Assembly: GCA_036971615.1 (NCBI GenBank)
Contig: JAYKKR010000010.1
Span: 248,001-312,000, forward strand
Direction of reading: 5' to 3'
Source: Amyloporia xantha
Taxonomy: Eukaryota > Basidiomycota > Agaricomycetes > Polyporales > Adustoporiaceae
DNA length: 64,000 bases
How positions within the stretch are numbered: the first letter of the stretch is position 1; each line of letters begins with the position of its first letter. The position numbers were made by a program, and so were the translations under genes. The notes beneath the pieces are model-generated. The model worked only from the letters and a program-made list of their open reading frames with translations, was not told the DNA's origin and searched no databases. Below are positions 49,521 through 63,662 of this stretch, one piece after another.

Positions 49521-50229
49521 ATGTTTTCCTTCTCTTCCCGCCTTGCTACCGCTCGAGCCTCAACACGAGTCAGTGAATTTTTGTTCGAATGCATACACAT
49601 CCTGATTCAATCATCTTCGTAGGGTTTCGCGACGACCTCCTCGCGTTCTGCAGATTTGGCAAAACTCATTCTCATTGGTCGCTTGGGGAAAGACCCTGAA
49701 CTTCGTTACACAAAAAACAACAAGGAATATGTTCAGTGAGTGCTCTTCTAACAAGCCTAGTTAGCCTTTCTGAGTTAACTGGCCGTAAACGTTAGGTACA
49801 CAGTAGCAACCACGAATTATCCATCACCGCCACCGAACGCCGACGGCTGTATGTGCTTTGCTGATATAAACAGAGCCTTTGTCCACTCACGCCAAATTTT
49901 ATACTTCAGCGCGTGCCGAGTCGAAGACTACTTGGCATACTGTTCTATCTTTCAATCCCGGTGTCAACAACTACTTGCGTATGCTTAAAAGGGGCTCTCA
50001 AGTGTTCGTTGAGGCCAACTTCGAGCTGCGGGAACCTGACCCTAGCGCGGATCCGGATACACCCCAGGGCCAGCGACAGATCTTCTTACGTCACGGTTAG
50101 TACTTGGATGTTTTGCCCGGTTATCGCCCTCATTATGGCTTTGTAGAAACCATCAGAGTATTGAAGTCGACAAAGGGGTCAAACGAGAGCTCAGGAGACG
50201 CTTCAGGAGAAGAGGAAAGTGAATCTTGA
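49521..50229 (+). CDS. RIM1: Mitochondrial single-stranded DNA-binding protein (RIM1-like)
   Basis: OB-fold SSB that coats single-stranded mitochondrial DNA during replication. Exons 49521-49568, 49623-49735, 49796-49848, 49910-50095, 50147-50229; 160 aa. The N-terminus (MFSFSSRLATARASTRGFATTSSRS) is Arg/Ser-rich without acids, a mitochondrial presequence. Then LAKLILIGRLGKDPELRYT, YTVATTNY, TTWHTVLSF, LKRGSQVFVEANFEL and RQIFLRHETIRVLK follow the bacterial-type SSB strand order. The tail is acidic and Ser-rich (ASGEEESES), as in SSB C-termini. Confidence 0.92.
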
Positions 50230-50427
50230 GCATCGCTAATATATATATGCATCCTAGGTGGTTTCTTTCCATAAATGATCAGAGTACATAGATGTTCAGA
50301 TACTAATCGCACCACTCGTAATGTCCATGACAAAGCTACAGTTCGTCGCCACGATAGTCCGAGCCTCCGCGCATATGCAATCCCGCTGGCTCCGCCATCC
50401 ATGCCTTAGAGAAATGATCAGTGACTA

Positions 50428-51343
50428 TCAGCGACAATGTCGTCTGCGGATTACAATACTTACTGTACTTTCTCGGACAGACGATCCAGGAGGCACTGGC
50501 ATGGGCATCGAACCTGAAAGCGGTGGAATATCACTTTCCCCCTTGATCTTTCTGAGGTAGTCCCTGACTGCGACGACAACCATCTGAGGCGCCTTAAACC
50601 TCAGTACATGTCGATCCGTAGGCAATATAGTTCCACCTACATGATGGTCGTCCGAACTTGACCCTGAATAGCAAGCAACAACTGCGATAGGGCAACAAGG
50701 TGCATTCTTGTCGGATACACACTCAGCCTTTCACTAGGCTCATCGTGAATGTGCAGCAGAGCAGTTTACCTCAAGCCAAATAGGAAATGCTGCTTCAAAT
50801 TAGGTTCCATAAACTCCTTTGCACAAGTCTCATTGAATCCTTACCACCTCCATTTATGCGGTATTCACCCTGAATACCCATCTGCTTTGGTGTCTTGCCC
50901 ATAGCACCCATACCTTTCTCTACATAATAACTGGAATGGCCTGTTCGCCGAACAACAGCGATCATACCCTAAATGCATAGTCACACCGAGGCAAATGATA
51001 ATCACGAAGTCCTGTCAACAGGAATTGCTGCAGTGTAGCGCTCACTGACCTCCAGACAAGCCCAACTGTCGAGACTCACATCTCCTACTCCGGAAAGGCC
51101 GCCCAAATCTCCCACTGTACATGCAAACAGGGTATGCCCGGCAATAGTCTGAATAGAGATGACGAGCCCTTTTCCCTTCGCGTGCCGTGACGACGCGCGG
51201 AAACGTTTTCGGAGAGATAGACCAAGAGTGACTGCATCGTTCGCGGAGAAGGACGGAAAGCGGTAGCTTGACTCTTCGTTCAGTGTCTGCGTCGCAAGTT
51301 CAGCATCACTAGGGGGTACAGGCGTGTGGAAGCCGTTAAACAT
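50428..51343 (-). CDS. UPF0303 (YBR137W-like) family protein
   Basis: Exons 51343-51050, 50968-50845, 50792-50770, 50706-50428; 239 aa. The family pattern is present: FPSFSANDAVTLGLSLRKRF, VISIQTIAGHTLFACTVGD, DVSLDSWACLEGMIAVVRR, GHSSYYVEKG, GGAAFPIWLE and CPIAVVACYSG. These proteins adopt an HbpS/Cof-binding-like fold; the yeast member has no firm enzymatic role. The N-terminal start MFNGFHTPVP was preferred to an in-frame upstream Met. Basic C-terminal residues (VIRRRHCR) may be extra relative to homologues. The family is recognised by pattern; function unknown. Confidence 0.8.
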
Positions 51344-51954
51344 CGAGGGTGTTCTGAATTCTGATAGTATGTTGATGTAGATCCTGGAGAACAGTATTCC
51401 TAACCCAAGCTGACGGATTGTGCCAAGGAGACTCAAAAAGGCCCCAAACAGGTTATAACGGGTGGAGCTGTGGGGCAGCTATCACCAAGACACGAGGAGA
51501 AGAGCAGGGATGGGCAAGCACAATACACGAGGCGACCATCGACAATGGGCGTGTTTGATTGTGCTCAAGGAAGACGTCTTCGGCACTGTTCGAGTTTCTT
51601 GTTTGTCCATAGACTCGAATCCATACTCCAATGCCAATAGACTGACATGCGAAAGCCATGCGTATTGTTATGTTAGTACACAAGTTTACACATTGATGAT
51701 TGATCATGATGAGGCGCAAGGCGGGGGCAGAGGAGAGAGTCGTGAGCTGCGAAGTCGCGCTCGCGGGCGCTTCGTGTCCCTCAATATGCGGTCATCAATC
51801 GATATTAGGATGCAACGAATGGTAAAAACTGGTCAAATGTCCGGTCTAATTTGGAAGATAGCGATATTACGGTGATAGGTTGGATGGTCAGCATGTGATA
51901 GATATAGCGTGAGTAGTTATCATCCACCCCTCTCTTGTCATGTAGACACCGCCA
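51344..51954. other. Intergenic region, UPF0303 promoter / NIPA 3' end
   Basis: About 610 bp; no recognisable gene in either strand beyond short chance ORFs. Confidence 0.4.
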
Positions 51955-54172
<2,218 letters not shown>

Positions 54173-54439
54173 TACTAGTTAGTAGGTAGAGAGCATAGAC
54201 TGGTTGTGGGTATCACAGGTTTAAACAACAGCGGACATGGTATCGCGAAGGGTAAGACGAAGGAGCAGCCTCAGCCTGCGGAGACGCGAGGACGACTTCA
54301 GGCTTCGGCGTTTGGGCACGTGCAGTTCTCCGATCGCGATCGTCGTAAACCGTCTCCAGGAGTAGCATGCGTGTCTGCCTGTGTCCATAAACCCTCACTG
54401 ATCCTTGCTCTTTCGTCTCCCCTATCAATCTCGCTTCGC

Positions 54440-56137
54440 ATGAGGACGAAACATACATCGCATTCTCTCCCCGCATTTCCAGTATACTCTTCCGCGTTCT
54501 TATCACCAAATGAGCTAGTGCTCGGCGGAGGTGGGGGCCAGTCGAAGACCGGCATAAAGAACAAACTGGTGTGTACCACATTTAAACATGACAGTAGCTG
54601 TCCACCAAATTTTCTGTAGCGGCTATACCATGTCGATGGCGACAAATTCTTGGATCTGGTACATGAGCTCGAGCTCGAGAAGGGCGAAGATGCACCCATG
54701 AGCATGGCTGCACACCCCAAGGAGAAAGGGTTCGCGTGTGGTATCAACAGCTCGTCCGAGAAACTTCAGGAGGGCAAGAATCAGAACTGTCGGACGTTCA
54801 CTGTTGCAGACAACAAGTAGGTGCTCGCTGCGACATCTGCGGAACTAAGATAATCATACTTCACCGCAGAATGACGTTGTCCGAAACCCAGAGCACGTTG
54901 ACACTCAGCAGTACAGAGGACGACTTTCAGGTGTGTTGTATCAATTTCTAGCTACCCGTCACTGACAGATGGGTAGAAAGTTACCGTCTTCTCGCCTAAT
55001 GGGAACCTTCTTGCTGTCGGCGGTACACGCGATGTAAGTATCGGCATCACCCTGAGAAGGACATCGTGTTGAAAGTTTGAGTAGCTTTCCCTTCTCAACT
55101 ATCCATCACTCTCTCTGGCAGCTTCGCCAATTCATATAGACAAAGGAGAGATCTATGATGCGACTTTCTCTTCAACAAATGTGTGTATTGACTACCATGC
55201 TGGTGCCCGTGTGTCTTGATGATTTTCTTCCCAAGTTGGTCATCGTCACTACGGTCAATCTGTTGGTTTTTACTCTGCCTTCTTCGAATGCTACCCCAAG
55301 CAAGAGCAAGAAAGCTTCAGGGAAGAAGAAGGCGGCTTCCTTAGCAGAGATGGAGCTCCTCAAGACAATAGATCGACCGACTTTACCAGGTAATGATGCT
55401 GGCAGCAGTTTTCGCTCAGCGAGGTAAACATCTTATGTCATCTCATTGATTTTATAGCTAAACTACGCTGGTGTGAATTCTAGATACCATCCTCATGATG
55501 AGAAGATTCTGTATACTGTTATGAACACCGTCCCACCTCGTACCCGTTCGAAGTCTTCGCATCGGCGTGCTTTCGTGTGCAAGTGGAACACGGAGACGTG
55601 GCAGGTGACAAGAGTCAGGAAAGTCGGTGACAAGGGATTGACGTGTTTTGACACGAGGTAATTGTGGATCCGCCAATTAATTATCAGCACGTTCACGCTT
55701 GGTCTTTTTGTTGCTAGTCCAAATGGCAAATTTCTGGCTTTCGGATCCTCGGATTACACCGTCGGGATATTGGATGCGCAAACATTAGCTGTGAGTTGGG
55801 CTCCCGATGTCGCTCATACGGACGATTGTCTTGACCATCCTCATACAGCCCCTTCTCACCATCCTGAAAGCGCACGACTTCCCCCCTACGACACTCAGGT
55901 TCAACACCGCCTCAAATCTACTCGTATCGGGTAGCGCAGATAACACGGTGCGGGTCGTGACAGTGCCTGCGTCTCTCGGCGTTGCTTGTAAGCGTAGCAA
56001 TCATGTCTTCTTGCGTTTGCGTGTCCAGGTGCTGATGATGTGTGGCTACAGCGTGGAGTTCTTGGATCGCGATTTTCATTACATTGTTCATCATCTTCTT
56101 AGCCTTGCTCGTGCAACAACTGCACCTTCTGGACTAG
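54440..56137 (+). CDS. SEC12: SEC12-type guanine nucleotide exchange factor for Sar1
   Basis: ER membrane protein with a cytosolic WD40 propeller that loads Sar1 with GTP to start COPII coat assembly. Exons 54440-54568, 54620-54816, 54870-54930, 54977-55033, 55085-55180, 55236-55423, 55484-55657, 55718-55790, 55849-55987, 56052-56137; 399 aa. The K-loop typical of SEC12 is LGGGGGQSKTGIKN (about residues 26-39). WD-type blades include FSPNGNLLAVGGTRD, SPNGKFLAFGSSDYTVGI and FNTASNLLVSGSADNTVRV. One hydrophobic helix (IAIFITLFIIFLALLV) at the C-terminus is the ER anchor, with only a few lumenal residues after it. Divergent from the Mg2+ transporter gene. Confidence 0.92.
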
Positions 56138-56290
56138 CCTATCTCTGGACGTATATGTTATTTTCTTCCTGCTAGTTTCTAGCTTCTGTCCCTATTTACT
56201 TGGGAGTTCATTTCGTCTGAGTTTCACAATGCATGACATAGTCGGTCACCCATTAGTAGAATACAGTACAATAGCTCGGTTAGTAGTCCC

Positions 56291-57162
56291 TCAATCGTAA
56301 TCCTCTTCTTCCACTAGCTTCCGCTTCACTCCATTGGTCGCCGCGCCAGGGCTTGCGGGGGCAACTTCTTCCATATGTTCATCTCCGCTCTCTTCTTCTT
56401 CATCACCGCCGGCAAACAAGCCGTCCTCCTCCTCCGCCTCACTGCCCTCCTCTGGGACAGCGACGCCAGGAGTCATCATGTCGACGTCTGATGGTGTCTG
56501 CAACGCGCCAATTGGAGCCACAGGCTGTGCTGATGCATCGTGCATCACTTGGTCTGGGTTCTGCAAGTGACTGGGATGGGATGTGGAGGGTATTGCCGCA
56601 GGCTCCATGTCCTCATCCTCATCTTCATCGTCGGACTCCTCGACTTCTTCTACTTCTTCGTCGTACAGTTTCTCTCCTGGCGGGGGCTTGTTGGGAATGA
56701 GGTCAAAGTCTACGGATGTGAGGCACTCGGATGCGGGAGGGAGACGGACGCCGAAGACTTCTGGGACTGGCGGCAGTGGGACGGAGTTCGTTTGAGTAGC
56801 TAGGGAGAGCACATACTAGTATATGAACGCGTAAAGCACACCCCCCTGTTATGAGACATGTCACGAAGTGAGAGACCAAGCCTGTTGCGCACCTCCTTCG
56901 GAACGCGCCCCCCAAACTCCCATCCCACTCGAGCTTGTACAGCGAGAGTCACGTCCTCCATTTCTACTTTTCCAGATCGTCCGGCGTGTTCGGCGTATAC
57001 TAGCGCATCAGCAAGAACTTGCGTTGTATACCGATGCGAGAACTCCAGAAGTTGGTGAAGGACGCCGGGTTGGGCATCCTGCACGGTTGGGGTAGAAGCA
57101 AGAAGCAGTGCGATGGATCGAGCAGTAGGAGGCAAGTTATCCGCTACCGTTGGTCGTGACAT
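56291..57162 (-). CDS. TAF9: Transcription initiation factor TFIID / SAGA subunit TAF9
   Basis: Histone-fold subunit shared by TFIID and SAGA; it pairs with TAF6. Exons 57162-56877 and 56799-56291; 264 aa. The histone fold spans residues 10-90 (ARSIALLLAS, LHQLLEFSHRYTTQVLADALVYAEHAG, EMEDVTLAVQARVGWEF). The TAF9 conserved block ATQTNSVPLPP follows directly after the splice join. The C-terminal half is very acidic (EEVEESDDEDEDEDMEP) and ends in KRKLVEEEDYD. The donor at 56876 (GTCTCT) is weak but is the only one giving the conserved join RLATQTN. Confidence 0.92.
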
Positions 57163-57485
57163 GTCTTTGCCTAGCACAGCTTGAGAGGGTTGTAAAGCAA
57201 GTATGTACGGCCAGGTATGGCCTCGCTAGTTCAAGTTAGCGCACCGGCCAGGGAAAGAGCATGTATGACTTTGAGCGCCGAGCCACTTCCAGGACATTTA
57301 TGCAATTCAGTTGTGTGGCCACAGCGGTAGCATCAAGCCTGACTCGCGCATTGAAATTATTCATTCCTAGCAGCAGTTAAAATATAACTGGAGCATAATT
57401 GATAAATTATAGACCTGCTACATCGTGATCGTAAGTACTCGTCGGAAGTCCGCCTAGCCCCATCGTTCATGCTCATCCCGGCCAT
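57163..57485. other. Intergenic region, TAF9 promoter / MBOAT 3' end
   Basis: About 320 bp containing the TAF9 promoter and the 3' UTR of the next minus-strand gene. Nothing else seen. Confidence 0.4.
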
Positions 57486-59570
57486 CTATGGGTCATTAAC
57501 AAGATGCATAAACTTCGTGTCCTCAAACTCTTTCGCTGCATCGTCGTAGGGCGGCAGGACATGTGCTTGAGCGGAATCATCGCTCGTGGTTCCACTTTCC
57601 TCCGGTTTCTCAACCGACAGGGCCCGACGAACATCAACCGTTTTGACCCTAGCTGCCTGTATTCTCTTCAAAAGCCTCATTCCGCCGCCGTAGAAGAAGA
57701 CCAGCGCGCCGCCAACCATCCAGTGGCCGTACCAAGCCAGTCGGGACCATGCCAAGAGCGAATCGCGGGTTCTCAGCAGCATGAAGGGTGTGACGGTATA
57801 ATTCAGCACCAACAGTGCGCAGACAGTGCCTGCAATATCATATGCACATTTTGTCCAAGTTTGAGGTGGTGGTGGCGCATGGTGACCTGCAACGTATGTG
57901 GCCGGAAGAAACAATGGTCGCACATGCCTGCGGCAGAGACGTTGCGCTGTTTGGACGAACCCGCCAAAGGAAAATGTCAAATAGTATCCGCCTGCAACCC
58001 CATGCTGCGAATACGATTATATTGCTGTTGCTTGTACACACAGATTACTGAAGACTCACCCACAAGGCACTTGTCGTGAAAGTGATCATGCTGCTTCTGA
58101 ATCCAGGTTTCTTTCCCTTCGGTGTTACGCGCTTGTAGACGCACTCCCTCAGCCACACATTTGTCTTCATATTCCACGAGTCGAGTAGGATTTTGAAGTT
58201 CGGAGGAAACTCGATGTTGACGATATCCACATTTGCAGCGCCTTCCCAACGCGGTGTTCCGGTTGAGCTCATGCCGGTATATCCCAGACCAGTGAGTATA
58301 GAGGCGCCCTGTAAAAAGAGAGAGGTCAGTCCAGATATGGCGTATGAATATAGCGTGGCGATCAGCTAACCTCCGTCAGCGTCCAAACAGAGTAATACTT
58401 TGTCCTTTCGAAGAATCCACAGAGTTGCAAGTATACAATTCTAGGTGCCCGGTTTAGGTGCACTCCTAGGACAAGACGACAAAACGAACCTATAAATAAT
58501 GTTCTTTTCCGTAAACCACGGCTGAATGGTTACACCCAAATTGTAGGATCCAGTGAAGAAGACGTATGAGCCTAATAACACAAGCCCCAGCATCATCTTG
58601 CGATACGCCGCGCGCTTTCTTCCTTTCGGTACCAGATTACGGCGCTGGCCAGTAACATTGTTTGCATCTTGTTCCAGAGGTTTGAAGTGCGTTCCATGTA
58701 TGAGGTCGTTGTATTCTGCATACTCCAGGGAAGGACCAACGAGAAACCCGGGGAAATAGAAGCTATGCAGTCGATATTGTTGATGTCAAGATACCTTGAT
58801 CAAATTGTCCTCTTTTGCTTACGCGTAGCCAAGAAATGCGAGCAGAGAAGGGTATTCAGTAATGCGCTTCTCATTTTGCCATTTGTCCAGTTCCTATACA
58901 TGAACCATAGACGGTGATTGACAGATTGTACGAACAGGAAGCTCAAGATGCACACGCACCTCAGACGGCTTTCTACCGTCGAAAATATTCCACGCGAATG
59001 TAGTGAGCTTCATTGCAAGGATCATTTGTGGGCCTGTGACCTCGAATGTCTCATAGCTGAAGCCAAATATGCGCCGGATTATATGACTGCGATGTATGAG
59101 TTCTTTACGCATTCCTGCATCGGTGGAAAGTACCCACTTCACTGTTAGATGACCCATAATCACGCTGATGTCAAAGATTAGAGAAAATATGTTGCAGCTG
59201 AGCCCTTGGTCCATTCAGTTTACTCACCCGAACACAATCCATGGCATTCGAGAATTTTTGACGTAGGCAGCAATGAAGTAGGTGAACAGGATATCCGCGA
59301 GGAGCTGTAGACACGCAGACCCCATGCCCAAGATGGGGAGAAGATAGAATGTGGTCACAGCCACATTGAAGAAATGGCGCAGGTTCGGTTTTGAGACAGG
59401 GATTCGAATGAAAACGCTGCCTAATGGGTAGGATACTAGGAGACAAGATATTAGCTACGACATGGCAGTCAGTGCCTCATGCCAGTACAGCTTGCTAGCG
59501 CAGTGCTAACCTTGACTTGATCTACCGAAGCTCCAGCAGCTGAGGCCAATGACACGAAGAGGGAGTCCAT
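57486..59570 (-). CDS. ALE1: MBOAT lysophospholipid acyltransferase (ALE1/LPT1-like)
   Basis: ER membrane enzyme that re-acylates lysophospholipids with acyl-CoA (Lands cycle). Exons 59570-59511, 59454-59228, 59164-59138, 59086-58960, 58893-58823, 58762-58490, 58440-58371, 58308-58060, 58004-57486; 540 aa. Features in order: LVSYPLGSVFIRIP, VIMGHLTVNHIIR, FEVTGPQMILAMKLTTFAWN, FPGFLVGPSLEYAEY, the catalytic-site Asn331 in SWNMKTNVWLRECVYKR and catalytic His369 in SALWHGVAGGYYLTF. The tail carries more hydrophobic helices and an acidic end without a clear KKxx signal. Exon 3 is only 27 nt; it was kept because it restores the conserved HLTVNH join. Confidence 0.92.
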
Positions 59571-60029
59571 GTTGCTCGAACTAACACAGGCAGATGATTG
59601 CGAGCAGGTAGTTTAATGCGAGAATCCAAGACAGGTGGAAGATCTTCTGGCTCGGGGCATGTAGAGCGGAGCGTCTGTGAAAAGACAGCCGAGATCCTGA
59701 ATGAAGCAGGAGCAGTAGTAAACCTACAACTTGCTCCTTTTCGCGAATGATTTATGCGTGACGGTTGCGGCAGCTCAGCGGCAAGTGGACGACTTCGGAC
59801 TCGCGTCGTTTAGTAGCACGTGGCAAAATGCTTTTCACAAGCGCCCATACAGTTAAGGTTGGGCGCTGACGGGACACTTATGCAAAGAGTCGGAACGAAA
59901 TCAATATACTACAGTGACAGTACTAAAGATACAGGCGGTAGACGAGTTATAAAAATTTGGCCTCAAAGCGCAAGGTCCGAGTCTCCTCAAAAGAGCAATT
60001 CGCTTTAGCATAGTCGACTGCGACGAATG
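59571..60029. other. Intergenic region, MBOAT promoter / MFS transporter 3' end
   Basis: About 460 bp with no recognisable gene. Confidence 0.4.
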
Positions 60030-62303
60030 TCATATTTTCGCGAGCGATGTCTTGACCGGATGGTCGGACCTGAAGATGAGATCAATTTCTTCGAGGTTCC
60101 TGTCGAATTTAGGATATGACTTGATTAGGCTCCATGTTCCAACAGAACTTCGACGATACATACCGTCCTTTGGTCTCCACAAAAGTAAAGTAAATCACAA
60201 CAATGCCCAAAGCATCCCAGCAGGCGTAGAAGAGATAGAACCTAACGCATTGGTGTATCAGCATATTTCGATATTAGAGCTTGACATGAAGCTCACCTCC
60301 AGCCAACATTAGCGATAGCTACCGGAGGAAGATATGTATTAAACAATCCGCAAGCGTTGACAAACAGGTTCAGGCAGGCCAAACCCTTCGCGCTAAAAGG
60401 AAATCAGCCACCGTAAGAGGTCCTGGACTCAAATTGCGTACCGGTTATTGTAAGATAAGACCTCCACTGGATAGAGCGATTGCATTGGTGTCCAAACAAA
60501 CGAGAATACTAGATTTACACAGAAACTTGTCAGAACTACACTGGAACCGCATTTACACTACTCACCGACCAAGAAAATGTACAGGAACGCAATACCTACT
60601 GCTCCTGCCCCCGGATGTGTCACTGTCAGTGCGGTACAAACCTGTCGAGGATGATATTGAGGAGCAATGTAGCGACACATTGTTCTGTAGAACATACAGT
60701 GATTACAACCACGGAGATTGCCATGCCAGTTGAACTAAGCATCAGGGTCGGTCGTCTTCCCCACTTCTCAATGAAGCGCAGTCCACTGAGAGCCGATATC
60801 ATCATGACAGGAGTCTGCACCGCAAGATGAGCTGTGAGATACTCGACTCGTTGGGATTGACCTACTTGGAGTGCATTAAGCATAAGGACCATGTGTTCGT
60901 TTGTCACCCCCGCGGCCTCAACCTAAATAAATAGGTGTAACTACACGAACGAAGGGCCCATACTGGACACCTACCATAAGAGGGAAATAATAACTAGTGG
61001 GAGGAAGGTCCCACTGTCCGAAGAAAGCGATGCAGGTGACGAGGAAGAAGCGATGACGATCAGATTTGGTGCGCAAGAGGCCACGGATATCCCACCACCT
61101 GTCGACGAAGTTATACAAAGTACGTTCTTGGCACACACAGCGCTAGCCCAATGACATACCTTTTGTCGGTGCCATTCTCGACCTCAATGACTTCCTTCAT
61201 TTCCTTCATTTGTAGCCTGACAATTTCACTGTCGAGGTCTCCCTGGCTATGGTATCTAGCGAGGATTTGGCGAGCCTTCTCGTCCTGACCATGTCCAATG
61301 TACCAACCTTCGATAATATTCATTATATTTCTTCTCACAAATATAAGCATGGAAAGCAGACGCACGAGGACTCTCGGGTATGAACCATATGAATGTCAAG
61401 ACGAGCACAGAAGGAAGGGCCTGAAGCCCCATGGGGACTCTCCATTGGAAGTCCGGATTTCCAGGCACATAAGATAGACCAAACTCGATCCACGTAGAGA
61501 TGATGGTGCCGAGGAAGAAGTTTGCTTGATAGCTTAATTGGAGTGAGCCATAAGTAGACCTCAACAAGCCATGCACTCACGCTCCAGTCATGACGCCTCG
61601 ATATGCCGGATGCGACATCTCGACAACATATGCTGGACCTGCAAGGAGTGCATTAGACTAACCGCAATATGGCATCGAATTGCGAAAATTTCACCAGCTG
61701 TCTGGGCGATGACGGCACCCAGCCCGAGGACCACCCGACCAGCAATGAGGTAGTCAACGCTTTGAGCTGCTGCTTGGAATATAGCTCCAACCAAGCATAT
61801 AAACGATCCGATGCCCATCCCATATCGGCGACCCCACTTGTCAGAGATTTGACCAGCACCAAGTGATCCGACCTGAATAGCGAGAGGGCGCTCAATTGCG
61901 GCCTCCGTATAGCGTTAATGCATACGAAATCTTACCATATTGCCTATCACGTAAGAAGCCGCAAGTAATCCTTGTTTGGAACCGCCATGCACGGAGAAAT
62001 AATCCTGAAAGCTTGCCATCGCAGATGCACCGCCAAAGGTATTGGAATCGAAGCCATTTGTCGCCGAGCATAGATAGGCGACAAACACAATGAAGTAAAG
62101 CCTGATCATGCTTCGTGACCATGGTTCTTCAGGCTAGAGATCAATGTCAGAAATGGTACGGTGTTATTGCACTGACCCGGCTTCTCCTTGGCCAACACTG
62201 TAGCCAAGTCAGAGTGAGCGGGTACATCGGCATTTAGCTTGGGGACATCCTCTTCGGATGGATGGTCAAGATGTTTGAGGTCCTCCAATTTTTCCGAAGA
62301 CAT
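60030..62303 (-). CDS. MFS sugar transporter (SP family)
   Basis: Twelve-TM proton-coupled or facilitative sugar carrier of the plasma membrane. About 14 exons; the first two are 62303-62177 and 62126-61936, the last encodes NLEEIDLIFRSDHP to the stop at 60030. SP-family motifs: GFDSNTFGG in TM1, GAGQISDKWGRRYGMG (loop 2-3), PAYVVEMSHPAYRG, WRVPMGLQALPSVLV, PESPRW (after TM6), EKWGRRPTLM (loop 8-9), YPVEVLSYNNR and FVETKGRNLEEID (after TM12). Substrate not readable; lactose-permease-like and hexose transporters both share these. Introns split almost every TM segment. No catabolic genes lie next to it. Confidence 0.9.
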
Positions 62304-63662
62304 CTTCGCGTCTGTAATTCGTCCAAGTGCAGATCACTGAGACGAAGGCAGTAGAGGGTTCCCCCGATGGAAAGAGGCTTGCAAAGGACGGGTACGTGCA
62401 AGCTTTATCCTTAATAACAGCGCACGTAGGCCTAGCTCGTCATCACGAAGATTCGCTTGTTCGGAGTGACGGACCACCGCGTATGCTAGGAACGCAACAT
62501 AGGATAGCGAGGTGGCTCTCTCCGACATTTCCCCCGCATGATTTCCCCGTACATTACCCCGCAAAGCAATGATGAAAATCACCAGGGATCATCATGCGCC
62601 CACACCTTCGAGAGCCGAGAATCGACCGAGCGGGCTCCACGAATGGCTTCTATGATTAACATAGGTTGTTTGTATGAAGCAAGTATTTGCAAATTCGCCG
62701 TCCTATCATGAAGGCTGTTAGCTCCGTTGCGAATTAGAATATTATCTGCAACATACATTTAACTCTTTGAGTTGGATCAGAGACAGCCGCCCAGATGCGT
62801 AGAGGGGTCACGAGTCGTACACTTGGTATCTTGGAAGTCAGGTGAATGATCACCAGACGACGAAGGAGTTGGACAGACATCACCGGGACTCGCTCATGAT
62901 CGAACATATTGCACTAGGCTAGTACCAGGCACAACTGAAATGGCGCCATGACGTTCTGGAACCGAAGCTCGCTTCAATCCTGATGCTGTAGGAAAGGTTG
63001 AAAACAACATATGCAACATCATTGCAACGATGCTGTTTTCAGAGAAAGAGCACCGTAAACCTCGAAGAAGCTCGTGTGATCAGTACACACATGGGGGGGG
63101 GCCGAAGCGGGTGTCGTACCAAAGTGGCGATTGAATGTAATTTGGCTCGGGTATATTAATCATGTCTCATACGCACCAAACACTTCGCAATGCACGTCTA
63201 TGACGACCTTAGCGATGGTATGCCATTATCAGACAAAGCATGCTGGATATACTGGATCACAACAATGTAGCCAAACGAACTGTTCCTTCTCACTGAAGAT
63301 GGTCCAGTCAGTGTATGTCTTCGGACCCAGTGATGGTGCAGACGTACATTCTAATTATCGTGAACACGGCAGTTTCAGTCGCTCACGCTCAGACAGACGT
63401 TGCGAAATCGTAAAGCGATAGAAGGAAGACCAGTTAGCATTTTCGACGTCCACAAAAATTGAACCACCATTAAAGACTAACGATGTAGAACAATAAATAC
63501 AGCAACTGATATTCAGAACGAAGATCCGTACACCAAACACCAGCCCCGTAAAGAAGCAAATCGAACGAACACAATCCAAGGATAGGGACGTAACGTGTCG
63601 TGAAGTAAGTTGGGGAACAAGGAGTCCCCAAGGGTTCTGACAGATGACCTTCCTAACGAACG
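62304..63662. other. Gene-free region
   Basis: About 1.36 kb with only short ORFs and no recognisable protein, RNA or repeat. A G9 run lies at about 63094. It probably holds the promoter of the sugar transporter and the 3' UTR of the edge gene. Confidence 0.4.

Noticed and set aside
56826..56831. ACGCGT inside the TAF9 intron
   Set aside because: Isolated and intronic; expected by chance about 16 times in 64 kb.
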